Made by a program: the position numbers and the translations under genes
The notes under the pieces: generated by a model
Told to the model about the DNA's origin: nothing
What the model saw: only the letters and a program-made list of their open reading frames with translations
Databases searched by the model: none
Part shown: piece by piece, positions 1 to 6,673 of the stretch
How positions within the stretch are numbered: the stretch's first letter is position 1
Layout of the letters: the number at the start of each line of letters is the position of its first letter
Origin: Alphaproteobacteria bacterium
GTDB taxonomy: Bacteria > Pseudomonadota > Alphaproteobacteria > UBA2136 > UBA6156
Length of the DNA stretch: 9,872 bases
Assembly (NCBI GenBank): GCA_027490875.1
Contig: JAIXXE010000133.1
Span: forward strand, 1 to 9,872
Reading direction: 5' to 3'

Positions 1-1
1 A

Positions 2-793
2 GGCTTGGCCCATAAAAGCCAGCCTGCCTACACCGAAGCCGATGTGCGCGGCGCCATTAACCTCGGTCTCGAGCATGGCACACTGGCCCCTACCCAGCAC
101 CAGATGCTTGATGCCGTGCTCGACCTCAACGCCCTTACGCTGAAGGATATTATGGTGCATCGCAGTGCTATGGTGGGGCTGGATGTCAACACCCCGCCGG
201 CCGACCTGCCCGCCACCTTAGGGTATCTGGCCCACAGCCGCGTGCTGGTGTGGGCGGGTAATGCCGATAGCCTGTTAGGGATATTGTCGGTGCGGGATTA
301 CCTCAAGGCCTTGGCGCAGGTGGCCAGCCGCCACGAGGTCAACCTCCGCGCCCACTTGCAACCGCTTTACTTTGTGCCAGAAACCACCCCGATTGGGCAT
401 CAGCTGCGGCAATTTTTAAGCCTGCGCAAGCATCTGGCGCTGGTGGTGGATGAGTTTGGTGACGTGCAAGGGCTGGTGACGCTGGAAGATATTTTAGAAG
501 AAATTGTGGGCGAAATCGCCGACGAGCATGAGCCTGCACTGGCGCAAATCAAGCCAGAGCCACAGGCCGATGGCAGCTGGCTGCTGGGGGGCAACCTGCC
601 CGTGCGGGATGCCAACCGGCTTTACGGCTGGCAACTGCCCGACGATAATGCCGTCACGCTGGCAGGGCTTATGATTGAAACGCTGGGCCACCTGCCCGTA
701 CAGGGCGAGGCCTGCCAGCTGGCGGGCCTGGTGCTCACTGTGCAAAGCAAGCGTGGGCACCGCCTGGAGCGCGTGGCCGTGAAGGCTGGGTAA
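2..793 (+). CDS. HlyC/CorC (CNNM-like) CBS-domain protein, 5' end outside window
   Basis: This is the C-terminal part of a HlyC/CorC family membrane protein, proposed to take part in divalent cation (Mg/Co) efflux or sensing at the inner membrane. Counting from the TTG at 5, the order is a linker, a CBS pair at about 46-105 and 111-170, and a CorC_HlyC domain at about 185-258. The segment VVDEFGDVQGLVTLEDILEE (148-167) is the family signature of the second CBS. The frame is open to the left edge and the alignment begins where the DUF21 four-helix domain normally ends, so the TTG at 5 is probably not the true start. The sequence around KDIMVHRSAMV resembles DUF21-type proteins more than the soluble YbeX/CorC form. 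The stop is 7 bp before the lipoprotein gene, suggesting co-transcription. Family assignment is firm; the transported ion is not visible. Confidence 0.9.
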   Translation, partial: GLAHKSQPAYTEADVRGAINLGLEHGTLAPTQHQMLDAVLDLNALTLKDIMVHRSAMVGLDVNTPPADLPATLGYLAHSRVLVWAGNADSLLGILSVRDYLKALAQVASRHEVNLRAHLQPLYFVPETTPIGHQLRQFLSLRKHLALVVDEFGDVQGLVTLEDILEEIVGEIADEHEPALAQIKPEPQADGSWLLGGNLPVRDANRLYGWQLPDDNAVTLAGLMIETLGHLPVQGEACQLAGLVLTVQSKRGHRLERVAVKAG

Positions 794-800
794 CAACCCG

Positions 801-2459
801 ATGATAAAACCTAACGCAGCAGGAGGGTTTTTTTTGCTTTCGCTGGGCCTTGGGCTAAGCCTGGTGGCCTGCAAGCCCACCACCACCCCGCAGCCCAGCT
901 ATGCCAACCCTCCTGCCGCCTACAACCAAACCGATGCTGGCGACCGGCTTAACTATGCCCTGCTTGGCACCCCGCCCAACCTGGTGCCTTTTTTAGCTGG
1001 TGAGGCCAATGCCAGCACACTGGCGGGGAACATTTACCAAAGCCTCATCACCTACGATGCCACCCTGAACCTCATCCCCCAGGCGGCCCAAAGCTGGCAG
1101 GTAAGCGCCGATGGCCTGACGCTAACCTTTACCCTGCGACCGGGCCTAACCTTTAGCGACGGCACGCCCCTGACCAGCGCCGATGTAAGCGCCACCTTTC
1201 ATGCCATCATCAACCCCACCACACGCACGCCCTACGCCGATGATTTCCTGCGCGTCAAAGCCTTCGCCACCCCCGACCCCCGCACGGTAAAGGTAACCTA
1301 CGCCGAACCCTTTGCGCCCGCGCTGGCCAGCTGGAGCGGCCTGCCCATTCTGCCCGCTTATATCATCGCCCAAACGCCCGATTTTAACACCACCACCCTT
1401 AAAACCCAGCCCTTGGGCAGCGGCCCCTACCAACTGGCCAAGGTTAGGCGCGGGCAGGATTACCTGTTGCAGGCCAACCCCAGCAGCAGCGAAGCCCCGC
1501 GCATCGGCCAGCTTTACTACCGCATCCTGCCCGACCAATCGGCCCAATGGCTGGCGCTTAAAAATGGCGAACTGGATGTTGCGAGCATTCCGCCACTGGC
1601 CTACAGCCGCCTCATTTCCGCCACGTGGTTTACCAGCCAGTACCGCGCCTACCGCTATCTTTCCAGCAGCTACACCTACTTGGGGTTTAACCTGAAAAAC
1701 CCCCTGTTTGCCGACCGCCGCGTGCGGCAGGCCCTCAGCCATGCCGTCGACCGCAATGGGCTGATTCAGGCCGTGCTGTTTGGCCAAGGCGAACCCATCG
1801 CCAGTATTTTTAAACCCGGCACCTGGGCCAGCCACCCAACCCTCAAGCCCTACGCCTACAACGTAGCCCGCGCCAACGCTTTGCTGGATGAAGCCGGCTG
1901 GATGATGGGCCCAGACGGCGTGCGGGTGCGCAGTGGCAAACCCTTCCGCTTTACCCTCATCACCAACCAAGGCAACGAAGACCGCTTAAAGACCGCACAA
2001 ATCCTGCAGGCCATGTTTGCCGCTGTGGGGGTGCAGATGGAGATTCGGGTGCAGGAATGGAGCAGCCTGCTCACCACCGTGCTTAAGCCGCGCGCGTTCG
2101 AGGCGATTTTAATGGGCTGGAGCCTGCCCGCCGAACCCGACCCCTTCGATGTATGGCACAGCACCAAACAGGGGCCTGATGATTTTAATATTGTTGGGTT
2201 TAACAACCCTGCAGCCGATGCAGCGATTGAAGCCTCACGCCGTACATTTAACCAAACCGAGCGGGCCCGGCAGCTGTTCAGGCTGCAAGAAATCTTGGCC
2301 GAAGAACAGCCGTACCTCTGGCTGTTTGCGCCCTATGCGCTGGTGGCCGTGCATCAGCGGGTGCAAGGCATTATCCCTGCACCCGCGGGGCTGGGGTATA
2401 ATCAACCGCAGTGGTGGGTGCCGCAGCCTTGGCACCTGCGGCCAGCGCTCCACCCTTAA
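801..2459 (+). CDS. ABC transporter substrate-binding lipoprotein, family 5 (peptide/nickel type)
   Basis: A 552-residue solute-binding protein of SBP_bac_5 (OppA/DppA/AppA-like), which would capture peptides or related ligands in the periplasm for an ABC importer. The N-terminus has a lipoprotein signal: a hydrophobic stretch at 10-23 and lipobox LVA-C with Cys24 as the lipidation site. After a Pro/Thr-rich linker the mature domain starts near 48. FSDGTPLTSADV (118-129) is the family motif, and the C-terminal lobe carries the usual run of conserved blocks up to the QP-W-P end. Length is normal. No permease or ATPase gene follows, so it is an orphan SBP here. The ATG at 801 has only a weak ribosome binding site, while AGGAGG at 821-826 stands 7 nt before an in-frame TTG at 834. 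That shorter form would lose the positive n-region (Lys3), so the ATG is preferred. Ligand is unknown. Confidence 0.93.
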   Translation: MIKPNAAGGFFLLSLGLGLSLVACKPTTTPQPSYANPPAAYNQTDAGDRLNYALLGTPPNLVPFLAGEANASTLAGNIYQSLITYDATLNLIPQAAQSWQVSADGLTLTFTLRPGLTFSDGTPLTSADVSATFHAIINPTTRTPYADDFLRVKAFATPDPRTVKVTYAEPFAPALASWSGLPILPAYIIAQTPDFNTTTLKTQPLGSGPYQLAKVRRGQDYLLQANPSSSEAPRIGQLYYRILPDQSAQWLALKNGELDVASIPPLAYSRLISATWFTSQYRAYRYLSSSYTYLGFNLKNPLFADRRVRQALSHAVDRNGLIQAVLFGQGEPIASIFKPGTWASHPTLKPYAYNVARANALLDEAGWMMGPDGVRVRSGKPFRFTLITNQGNEDRLKTAQILQAMFAAVGVQMEIRVQEWSSLLTTVLKPRAFEAILMGWSLPAEPDPFDVWHSTKQGPDDFNIVGFNNPAADAAIEASRRTFNQTERARQLFRLQEILAEEQPYLWLFAPYALVAVHQRVQGIIPAPAGLGYNQPQWWVPQPWHLRPALHP

Positions 2460-2556
2460 AATTGATTATAAAAGTGCCACCTTTAGGGGCATACTGAGGG
2501 GCCGCTGCCACACCCTAAAAAAAGTGGGGTTTTTAAGTCTAGGTTTCCATAAACTT

Positions 2557-2588
2557 TTGCTATTACCCTAACCAAACTATGGCTATAA
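2557..2588 (+). promoter_or_regulatory. weak candidate promoter for the bfd-like operon
   Basis: In the AT-rich gap before the bfd-like gene, TTGCTA (2557-2562) lies 16 bp before TATGGC (2579-2584), with a second possible -10, TATAAA (2584-2589). The match is partial and there is no transcript evidence. About 100 bp of leader would follow, containing two small hairpins: CTGC/GCAG near 2617-2629 and GTTTGG/CCAAAC at 2636-2654. Confidence 0.3.
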
Positions 2589-2693
2589 AACCCTTTTTAA
2601 ATTGGCATTGAAGGCCCCTGCCGAATGCAGCATTGGTTTGGATGAAGACCAAACGACGCTTCACCGATTAACCTTTTTCTCACGGGGGAACCC

Positions 2694-2945
2694 ATGCTCA
2701 TCTGTCACTGCGCTGGCGCTCAGGGGCACCAAGGCTGCGATAGCAGCATTGGTGCCAAGCTGGCCGCCACACTTGCCGCCATGCAGGCCCACAATCCCAA
2801 CCCCAAATGTGGGGCGGTGATGAAGGCCGCACATTACGACCACCTGAAGGAACCCTGCGGCACCTGTGCCCCATCAGTCCGCGAGGTGCTGACCAGCATC
2901 CGCAGTGACCAAGGCGAACCATCCTGCTGTCTGGAGGCGACGTGA
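2694..2945 (+). CDS. Bfd-like Cys-rich (2Fe-2S)-binding small protein
   Basis: An 83-residue cytoplasmic protein resembling bacterioferritin-associated ferredoxin. It begins MLICHC, giving a CxC pair (Cys4, Cys6), and has CGTC (Cys55, Cys58) followed by APSVREVL, the pattern of the BFD [2Fe-2S] domain, in which the four cysteines bind the cluster. Bfd helps release iron from bacterioferritin; related domains occur in other redox and Fe-S proteins. It differs from classical Bfd: the gap between the two cysteine pairs is longer than usual, and it has extra cysteines at 15, 39, 78 and 79, making eight in all. No bacterioferritin gene is visible. GGGGGA at 2684-2689 may serve as ribosome binding site 4 nt from the ATG. 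The stop overlaps the next start (TGATG). The BFD-type reading is likely; the exact role is open. Confidence 0.7.
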   Translation: MLICHCAGAQGHQGCDSSIGAKLAATLAAMQAHNPNPKCGAVMKAAHYDHLKEPCGTCAPSVREVLTSIRSDQGEPSCCLEAT

Positions 2946-3148
2946 TGTGCACGTTCCATAACATCTGCAAAGCTGCTGAAACCAGTATCCGCTATAGCTT
3001 CGACACCAAGCAACCGTTAGAGATTGCGGTGCGCAATGCGATCGGGTCAGCAGCCAACGGTGAACCGAACGGCATGAGCCCATCAATGAAGGGCTTGATC
3101 CGGCGACATACCTACGCTGTGTACGCGCGCCACTCCACGCCCTCCTAA
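2945..3148 (+). CDS. 67-aa protein of unknown function, coupled to the bfd-like gene
   Basis: The ATG at 2945 overlaps the stop of the preceding gene (TGATG), and GGAGG (2933-2937) lies 7 nt upstream, so translation is probably coupled. The 67-residue product starts MCTFHNICKAAETSIRYSFD, has Cys2 and Cys8 and ends in a basic stretch with RRHTYAVYARH. There is no signal peptide or membrane segment. I do not recognise the family. The strong ribosome binding site, the overlap and the terminator directly behind it argue that it is a real gene sharing a transcript and possibly a task with the Bfd-like protein. An alternative GTG start one codon earlier would change only one residue. Confidence 0.6.
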   Translation: MCTFHNICKAAETSIRYSFDTKQPLEIAVRNAIGSAANGEPNGMSPSMKGLIRRHTYAVYARHSTPS

Positions 3149-3167
3149 ACAGGGTCGCAACGTTCAC

Positions 3168-3206
3168 AACCTCGGGCCCTGCACACGCATGGCCCGAGGT
3201 TTTTTT
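3168..3206 (+). terminator. Rho-independent terminator after the bfd-like operon
   Basis: AACCTCGGGCC (3168-3178) pairs perfectly with GGCCCGAGGTT (3191-3201) around a 12-nt loop that can itself form TGC/GCA. Seven T residues (3200-3206) follow. It sits 19 nt after the stop of the 67-aa gene. Confidence 0.9.
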
Positions 3207-3222
3207 AAGCTATTACATGGGG

Positions 3223-3247
3223 CTTGACAGCCAGGCTATCTTACAAG
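3223..3247. promoter_or_regulatory. candidate operator/promoter of the CC/His membrane protein
   Basis: A 25-bp imperfect palindrome, CTTG...CAAG, with inner AG/CT matches (8 of 12 positions pair), lies directly before the start codon at 3249. It includes a consensus-like -35 box, TTGACA (3224-3229). No good -10 follows at 16-19 bp. TATCTT (3237-3242) could be a -10 instead, which would place the transcript start at the ATG and give a leaderless message. A metal-responsive regulator site is possible but is inference only. Confidence 0.3.
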
Positions 3248-3248
3248 C

Positions 3249-3749
3249 ATGAAGAAATCCATGCTTTCTGCCACCCAAATACGTAAAACCACCAGTGCGG
3301 TGACCATGCTATCCGTCCTGCCGCATTTGTTGTGCTGCGGTATTCCGGTGGTGGCGGCCCTCATTGCGCTGGGCAGCACGGTGGGGCTGGCAGCCAGCTT
3401 GGCTAACAACCCGTTTTATAATTTCATCCATGTTTACCACAGCGAACTGATTATCGTTGCCATTGCCAGTGTTGCCTTTAGCGGCATTATGAACCTGATT
3501 GCCTACCGGATTGACTGCCGCGAGGCCGACCAAGCCGCCATAGCTGCCAAGGATGCGCTAGCCCACGGCCATTGCACCCATGACGACTGCACCCCTAAAA
3601 AAAGCGCGAGCCTGAAGCTGTTTGTCATCAGCTGCGTGCTGCTGTGCCTGGATTTGGCTTGGTTCTATACCGAAGAAAGCGTGCTGGGCCTACACCATCA
3701 CCACCACGAAACCACCCACACCGACCACGGGCACGCGGGTTCACATTAG
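3249..3749 (+). CDS. three-helix membrane protein with CC motif and His-rich tail, possible metal transport/resistance
   Basis: A 166-residue inner-membrane protein. Helices are predicted at about 20-52, 66-87 and 122-141. The first contains the vicinal pair Cys29-Cys30 in LPHLLCCGIP, reminiscent of the metal-binding cysteines in the first helix of MerT/MerC-type mercury transporters. The loop between helices 2 and 3 has HGHCTHDDC (106-114), and the C-terminus has five consecutive His (149-153) followed by spaced His to the end. This points to binding of a soft or transition metal ion, but the ion and the direction of transport cannot be read. The ATG at 3249 (MKKS) has no recognisable Shine-Dalgarno; ATG 3261 is an alternative start. 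Its stop is 6 bp from the stop of the convergent cysteine desulfurase. I cannot place it in a named family with certainty. Confidence 0.8.
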   Translation: MKKSMLSATQIRKTTSAVTMLSVLPHLLCCGIPVVAALIALGSTVGLAASLANNPFYNFIHVYHSELIIVAIASVAFSGIMNLIAYRIDCREADQAAIAAKDALAHGHCTHDDCTPKKSASLKLFVISCVLLCLDLAWFYTEESVLGLHHHHHETTHTDHGHAGSH

Positions 3750-3755
3750 GGTTTG

Positions 3756-4856
3756 TTAAAGGGCGGCCAACGCCGCAGCAAGGTCGGTAGGCTGGCTGTT
3801 CCAGCCCCACGAGAGCCTAAGCCCTTCCGCCGCAGCGGTTAAATCAAACCCCATCGCCTGCAACACATGGCTGGCCTGCACCCGCCCGCTGCTGCACGCG
3901 CTGCCTTGGCTTGTGGCCACACCCGCCATATCCAGCTTCAGCACCATATCCTCGCCCTTGCGGCCAGGCGTGCGCAGCTGCCGCACATGCGGCACCTTGG
4001 GGCTGTTGGGCGCCACCAGCGCTACCCCCGCAGGGAGATTACGTTCCAAATACGCGGCCAGCGCCAGCGCGGCCTCGGTTTCGCGCGTGAGATGTTCCAA
4101 CGCCGCTGCCAGCGCCGCTGCCAACCCCGCCACGCTGGCCAGATTTTCCGTACCGCCGCGCCGGTTGCGTTCCTGCGCACCACCGGTTTGGGTGGCCAAC
4201 ATCGCCACTTCGGGTTTTAATATCAACGCCCCTGCCCCCTTGGGCCCACCAAACTTGTGGGCCGTAAAGGTAAGCAGGTCAGCCCCCAACGCATCGGGCT
4301 CCACCACGCAATGTCCCACGGTCTGAACCGCATCGGTATGCAGCAGGGCGCCCTTGGCATGGGCCAAGGCTGCGGCTTCGGCCACGGGCTGTAACACGCC
4401 CGTTTCGTTGTTGGCGTGCATCAGGCTTACCAAGGCCACATCGCCACGTTGCAACCGCTCGGTCAGCCACGCTAAGTCAATCACGCCCGCCGCAGTGGCG
4501 GGGATTTCCTCTACCCGCACCCCACTCTGCGCCAAGGCCGCCGCAGTTTGCCGCACACAGTCGTGCTCAAGCGCACTCACCAGCAGGGTTTGGCCAGGTG
4601 CCTTGGCCATCACGCCGCGCAGCGCCAAGTTGTTGGCTTCGGTGCCGCCGCTGGTAAACACCACCCGCTCGGCACGTACCGCCAGCAGATCGGCGAGCTG
4701 CCGCCGTGCCCCATCCAGCAGCCCGCGCGCCGCCTGACCGTACTGATGTACGCTGCTGGGGTTCCCAAAATGCTCCAGCGCCGCCAGCATGGCTTCCTTT
4801 GCCTGCAGACGCAGCGGCGTGGTGGCCGCGTAATCGAGGTACACGCGCCGCATCAT
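3756..4856 (-). CDS. cysteine desulfurase, group I (NifS/IscS type)
   Basis: A 366-residue PLP enzyme that takes sulfur from L-cysteine, giving alanine and an enzyme persulfide for Fe-S cluster assembly and tRNA thiolation. It shows YLDYAATTP near the start, SGGTEANN (69-76), His98 in ALEHD, HTDAVQTVG (173-181), the PLP lysine Lys201 in TAHKFGGPKG, RRGGTEN (232-238), and catalytic Cys321 in GSACSSG. The SSG context after the cysteine marks group I rather than SufS (RxGHHC). The end, LRLSWGWNSQ, fits the family. Length is on the short side of normal and all key residues are present. The gene lies 26 bp behind iscR on the same strand, so it is probably co-transcribed and controlled by IscR. No scaffold or sufB gene follows; instead it converges on the CC/His membrane protein. 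No strong Shine-Dalgarno is seen; M1 and M2 are both possible starts. Confidence 0.95.
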   Translation of the reverse strand: MMRRVYLDYAATTPLRLQAKEAMLAALEHFGNPSSVHQYGQAARGLLDGARRQLADLLAVRAERVVFTSGGTEANNLALRGVMAKAPGQTLLVSALEHDCVRQTAAALAQSGVRVEEIPATAAGVIDLAWLTERLQRGDVALVSLMHANNETGVLQPVAEAAALAHAKGALLHTDAVQTVGHCVVEPDALGADLLTFTAHKFGGPKGAGALILKPEVAMLATQTGGAQERNRRGGTENLASVAGLAAALAAALEHLTRETEAALALAAYLERNLPAGVALVAPNSPKVPHVRQLRTPGRKGEDMVLKLDMAGVATSQGSACSSGRVQASHVLQAMGFDLTAAAEGLRLSWGWNSQPTDLAAALAAL

Positions 4857-4882
4857 GCCAAAAAATATAACCTTAAGCAGGG

Positions 4883-5377
4883 CTAGTTGATGGAAATCCG
4901 CACCGGGCTGCGAAAAGCCAGTGCGCCATCAAGCAGCTGGGGGGCAAAACTGCCATCCACCACCATCTGCAGATTCACCTGCCGGAAGAACTGCTCCATG
5001 TGTCGGCCCAGCGCGCTCCAAAGGTCGTGTGCATTACACTTGGCGCCATACACGCAGCCTTGGCCTGCTTCTGGGCCATGGGGGTTATGCATTTGCCCGC
5101 AACGGGTTAAGTCAATATCCTCTTCCACTGCATCAATAATCTGGGCTAAAAAAATCTCGGAAGCGGCGCGCTGCAGCCGGTAACCACCGCCCGGCCCACG
5201 GGCACTCAGCACCACCCCGCCCCGCCGCAGTTTGGCAAACAGCTGTTCAAGATAGGAAAGCGAAATCTGCTGCCGCTCGGCAATCATCGCCAACGTGACC
5301 GGCTTGCCGGCTTGGCTGAGCGTTACCAAATCCAGCATCGCCATAATGGCGTAACGACCGCGGGTGGAAAGGTGCAT
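4883..5377 (-). CDS. iscR: Rrf2/IscR family Fe-S cluster-sensing repressor
   Basis: A 164-residue Rrf2-family regulator. The N-terminal winged helix includes MHLSTRGRYAIMAMLDL, the recognition helix with SLSYLEQLFAKLRR (39-52) and the wing RGPGGGYRL (60-68). The cluster-binding segment has Cys93, Cys108 and Cys114 plus His117, matching the three cysteines and His107 of E. coli IscR, so it probably binds a [2Fe-2S] cluster. The spacing between the first and second cysteine is longer than in E. coli (15 versus 6 residues), with a Gly/Pro/His-rich insertion. In IscR the apo and cluster-bound forms control isc/suf genes; here the target is likely its own operon with the desulfurase. AAGGAAGG lies 8 nt upstream of the ATG, supporting this start. 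RirA-type function is an alternative within the same family. Confidence 0.9.
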   Translation of the reverse strand: MHLSTRGRYAIMAMLDLVTLSQAGKPVTLAMIAERQQISLSYLEQLFAKLRRGGVVLSARGPGGGYRLQRAASEIFLAQIIDAVEEDIDLTRCGQMHNPHGPEAGQGCVYGAKCNAHDLWSALGRHMEQFFRQVNLQMVVDGSFAPQLLDGALAFRSPVRISIN

Positions 5378-5412
5378 GCCGATGGCCTTCCTTACTGATT
5401 CATAATGACATG

Positions 5413-5441
5413 ATTTAACCCATCCGTTGTGGTGGCGTCAA
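5413..5441 (-). promoter_or_regulatory. candidate sigma70 promoter of iscR-desulfurase operon
   Basis: Read on the minus strand, TTGACG (5441-5436) is followed after exactly 17 bp by TTAAAT (5418-5413), about 36 nt before the iscR start. The remaining intergenic DNA (5378-5564) is AT-rich and must also hold the promoter of the divergent hydrolase. I found no clear match to the E. coli IscR type 1 box. Confidence 0.5.
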
Positions 5442-5564
5442 TACCCCTAATAATTACTCAACATTATAGTTTAAATCATACCAATCATAAGGTTATCATT
5501 TTTATCTTGCACAACTTGGGCCTTCTATGCCATACGCAACGGCGTTAAAGGAAAGACCACCCCC

Positions 5565-6215
5565 ATGCCCGATATCATTTTCCAAGGCCCTGCTGGGCGC
5601 CTCGAGGGCAAATACTTTGCCCAAAAGCAGCCCGAGGTACCCATTGTGGTGGTGCTGCACCCCCACCCCCTGCACAGCGGCACCATGAATAACAAGGTCA
5701 CCTACCGGATTTTTGAGACCTTTGTACGGTACGGCTTTAGCGCGCTGCGCTTTAACTTTCGGGGCGTTGGTAACAGCGAGGGCGTGTTCGACAACGGCGT
5801 GGGCGAACTTTCCGACGCGGCCGCTGCGCTCGACTGGCTGCATGCCCAGCACCCCCATACGCCGGAAATCTGGCTGGCAGGCTTTAGCTTTGGCGCGTGG
5901 ACAACCATGCAGATGCTGATGCGCCGCCCCGATTTAAAACGCTTTGTGGCCGTGGCCCCGCCTGCTGGGCTGTACGATTTCAGCTTCCTTTCCCCCTGCC
6001 CGACCAGCGGGTTGGTAGTGTATGGCAACCACGACGAAATCACCCCTTCGGCCGACACCGAAGCCCTGTTAAAACGCACCACCCGCCAAAAGGGCATCAC
6101 CATCAGCGCCGCCAAAATTAACGGAGCCGACCACTTCTTTACCCACCAGCAAGATGAACTGGCGGGCACAGTCGGGGCCTATATTGAACGCGAACTTGGC
6201 AAACGCGGGCGGTAA
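5565..6215 (+). CDS. alpha/beta hydrolase (COG2945-like)
   Basis: A 216-residue cytoplasmic serine hydrolase of the small alpha/beta fold type. The nucleophile elbow is GFSFG with Ser108. The probable acid is Asp157 in YGNHDEITP and the base is His190 in GADHFF, in correct order and spacing. HPHP (32-35) after strand 3 is the oxyanion segment typical of this group, and RFNFRGVGNSEG (62-73) is also characteristic. The substrate is unknown; members are annotated as predicted esterases or dienelactone-hydrolase-like proteins. AAGGA (5548-5552) precedes the ATG by 12 nt. It diverges from iscR across 187 bp, an arrangement common near Fe-S assembly loci in alphaproteobacteria as far as I recall, which suggests but does not prove a functional link. 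Its own terminator follows. Confidence 0.9.
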   Translation: MPDIIFQGPAGRLEGKYFAQKQPEVPIVVVLHPHPLHSGTMNNKVTYRIFETFVRYGFSALRFNFRGVGNSEGVFDNGVGELSDAAAALDWLHAQHPHTPEIWLAGFSFGAWTTMQMLMRRPDLKRFVAVAPPAGLYDFSFLSPCPTSGLVVYGNHDEITPSADTEALLKRTTRQKGITISAAKINGADHFFTHQQDELAGTVGAYIERELGKRGR

Positions 6216-6243
6216 CGGAGACCAATGGTATAACGCCAGACTG

Positions 6244-6267
6244 GGAGGCCTAAGGGCCTCCTTTTTT
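6244..6267 (+). terminator. Rho-independent terminator after the hydrolase
   Basis: GGAGGCC (6244-6250) and GGCCTCC (6255-6261) form a 7-bp stem with a TAAG loop and six following T residues. It is 28 nt after the hydrolase stop and directly before the promoter of the next gene. Confidence 0.92.
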
Positions 6268-6274
6268 AGAGAGG

Positions 6275-6303
6275 TTGACAAGTTTTTATGCTAATGGTAT
6301 ACT
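6275..6303 (+). promoter_or_regulatory. near-consensus sigma70 promoter of the 87-aa gene
   Basis: TTGACA (6275-6280), a 17-bp spacer, then TATACT (6298-6303): the best promoter in the window. Transcription would start near 6310 and give a leader of about 58 nt before the ATG at 6368. Confidence 0.85.
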
Positions 6304-6339
6304 AAAAACCAACATCTTATTCGTTTTTACCCCTTACAC

Positions 6340-6361
6340 TTAGCCTTCGGGCTAAAAGGAG
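6340..6361 (+). promoter_or_regulatory. UUCG tetraloop hairpin abutting the Shine-Dalgarno
   Basis: TTAGCC (6340-6345), loop TTCG, GGCTAA (6350-6355) form a 6-bp hairpin closed by the very stable C(UUCG)G tetraloop. AAGGAG (6356-6361) begins on the next base and lies 6 nt before the ATG at 6368. The hairpin may stabilise the message or set ribosome access; that effect is inferred. Confidence 0.6.
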
Positions 6362-6367
6362 ACTGAC

Positions 6368-6631
6368 ATGTCTAAGCGCATGGTCGATATCGGTGACTCT
6401 GTGGCCAATTTTTTCATCAACGTCATCGCAGCGTCAGTTCTTGCGTTTGCAGGCACGTTTGTGTCCATCATCGTTGGGTATCCACCGCGCGACTGGCCCG
6501 AGTGGTTGCAAGGTATCTTGGGCCTGATGATAAACGCATCGCTGGTTGGCTTCGCAATCATCGTTGTGCTGCAATTCTTCGAGAATACTTGGCGACGCCA
6601 TCGTTCTCGGCAGAGCGACATGAACCGCTGA
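6368..6631 (+). CDS. 87-aa two-helix membrane protein, unknown function
   Basis: A small inner-membrane protein with two predicted helices at about 15-38 and 47-70, joined by a short loop YPPRDWPEW, and a basic tail (WRRHRSRQSDMNR). Lys/Arg at both ends suggests both termini face the cytoplasm. The gene is a complete single-gene unit: consensus promoter, hairpin, strong Shine-Dalgarno, and a 10-bp terminator 43 nt after the stop. Such equipment makes a real and well-expressed product likely. I do not recognise the family. The two-helix hairpin with charged tail also fits holin-like or small stress-response membrane proteins, but no lysis or phage gene is nearby. Codon use is less GC-biased than in the housekeeping neighbours. 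Confidence 0.75.
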   Translation: MSKRMVDIGDSVANFFINVIAASVLAFAGTFVSIIVGYPPRDWPEWLQGILGLMINASLVGFAIIVVLQFFENTWRRHRSRQSDMNR

Positions 6632-6673
6632 AAAGCCTCATCGCCCAGCTTGATGAGCAGCCCGATAGTTACC

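Noticed and set aside
1146..1970. 274-aa minus-strand open frame inside the substrate-binding protein gene
   Set aside because: Gly/Ala-rich shadow of a well-supported plus-strand gene.
2508..2535. Possible terminator after the substrate-binding protein gene
   Set aside because: Only 4-bp stems (CCAC/GTGG or ACCC/GGGT) with a long A-rich loop before TTTTT; too weak to call.
5378..5564. IscR type 1 binding box in the iscR-hydrolase gap
   Set aside because: AT-rich with some partial repeats (ATCATA twice), but no match to the dyad consensus that I can defend by eye.
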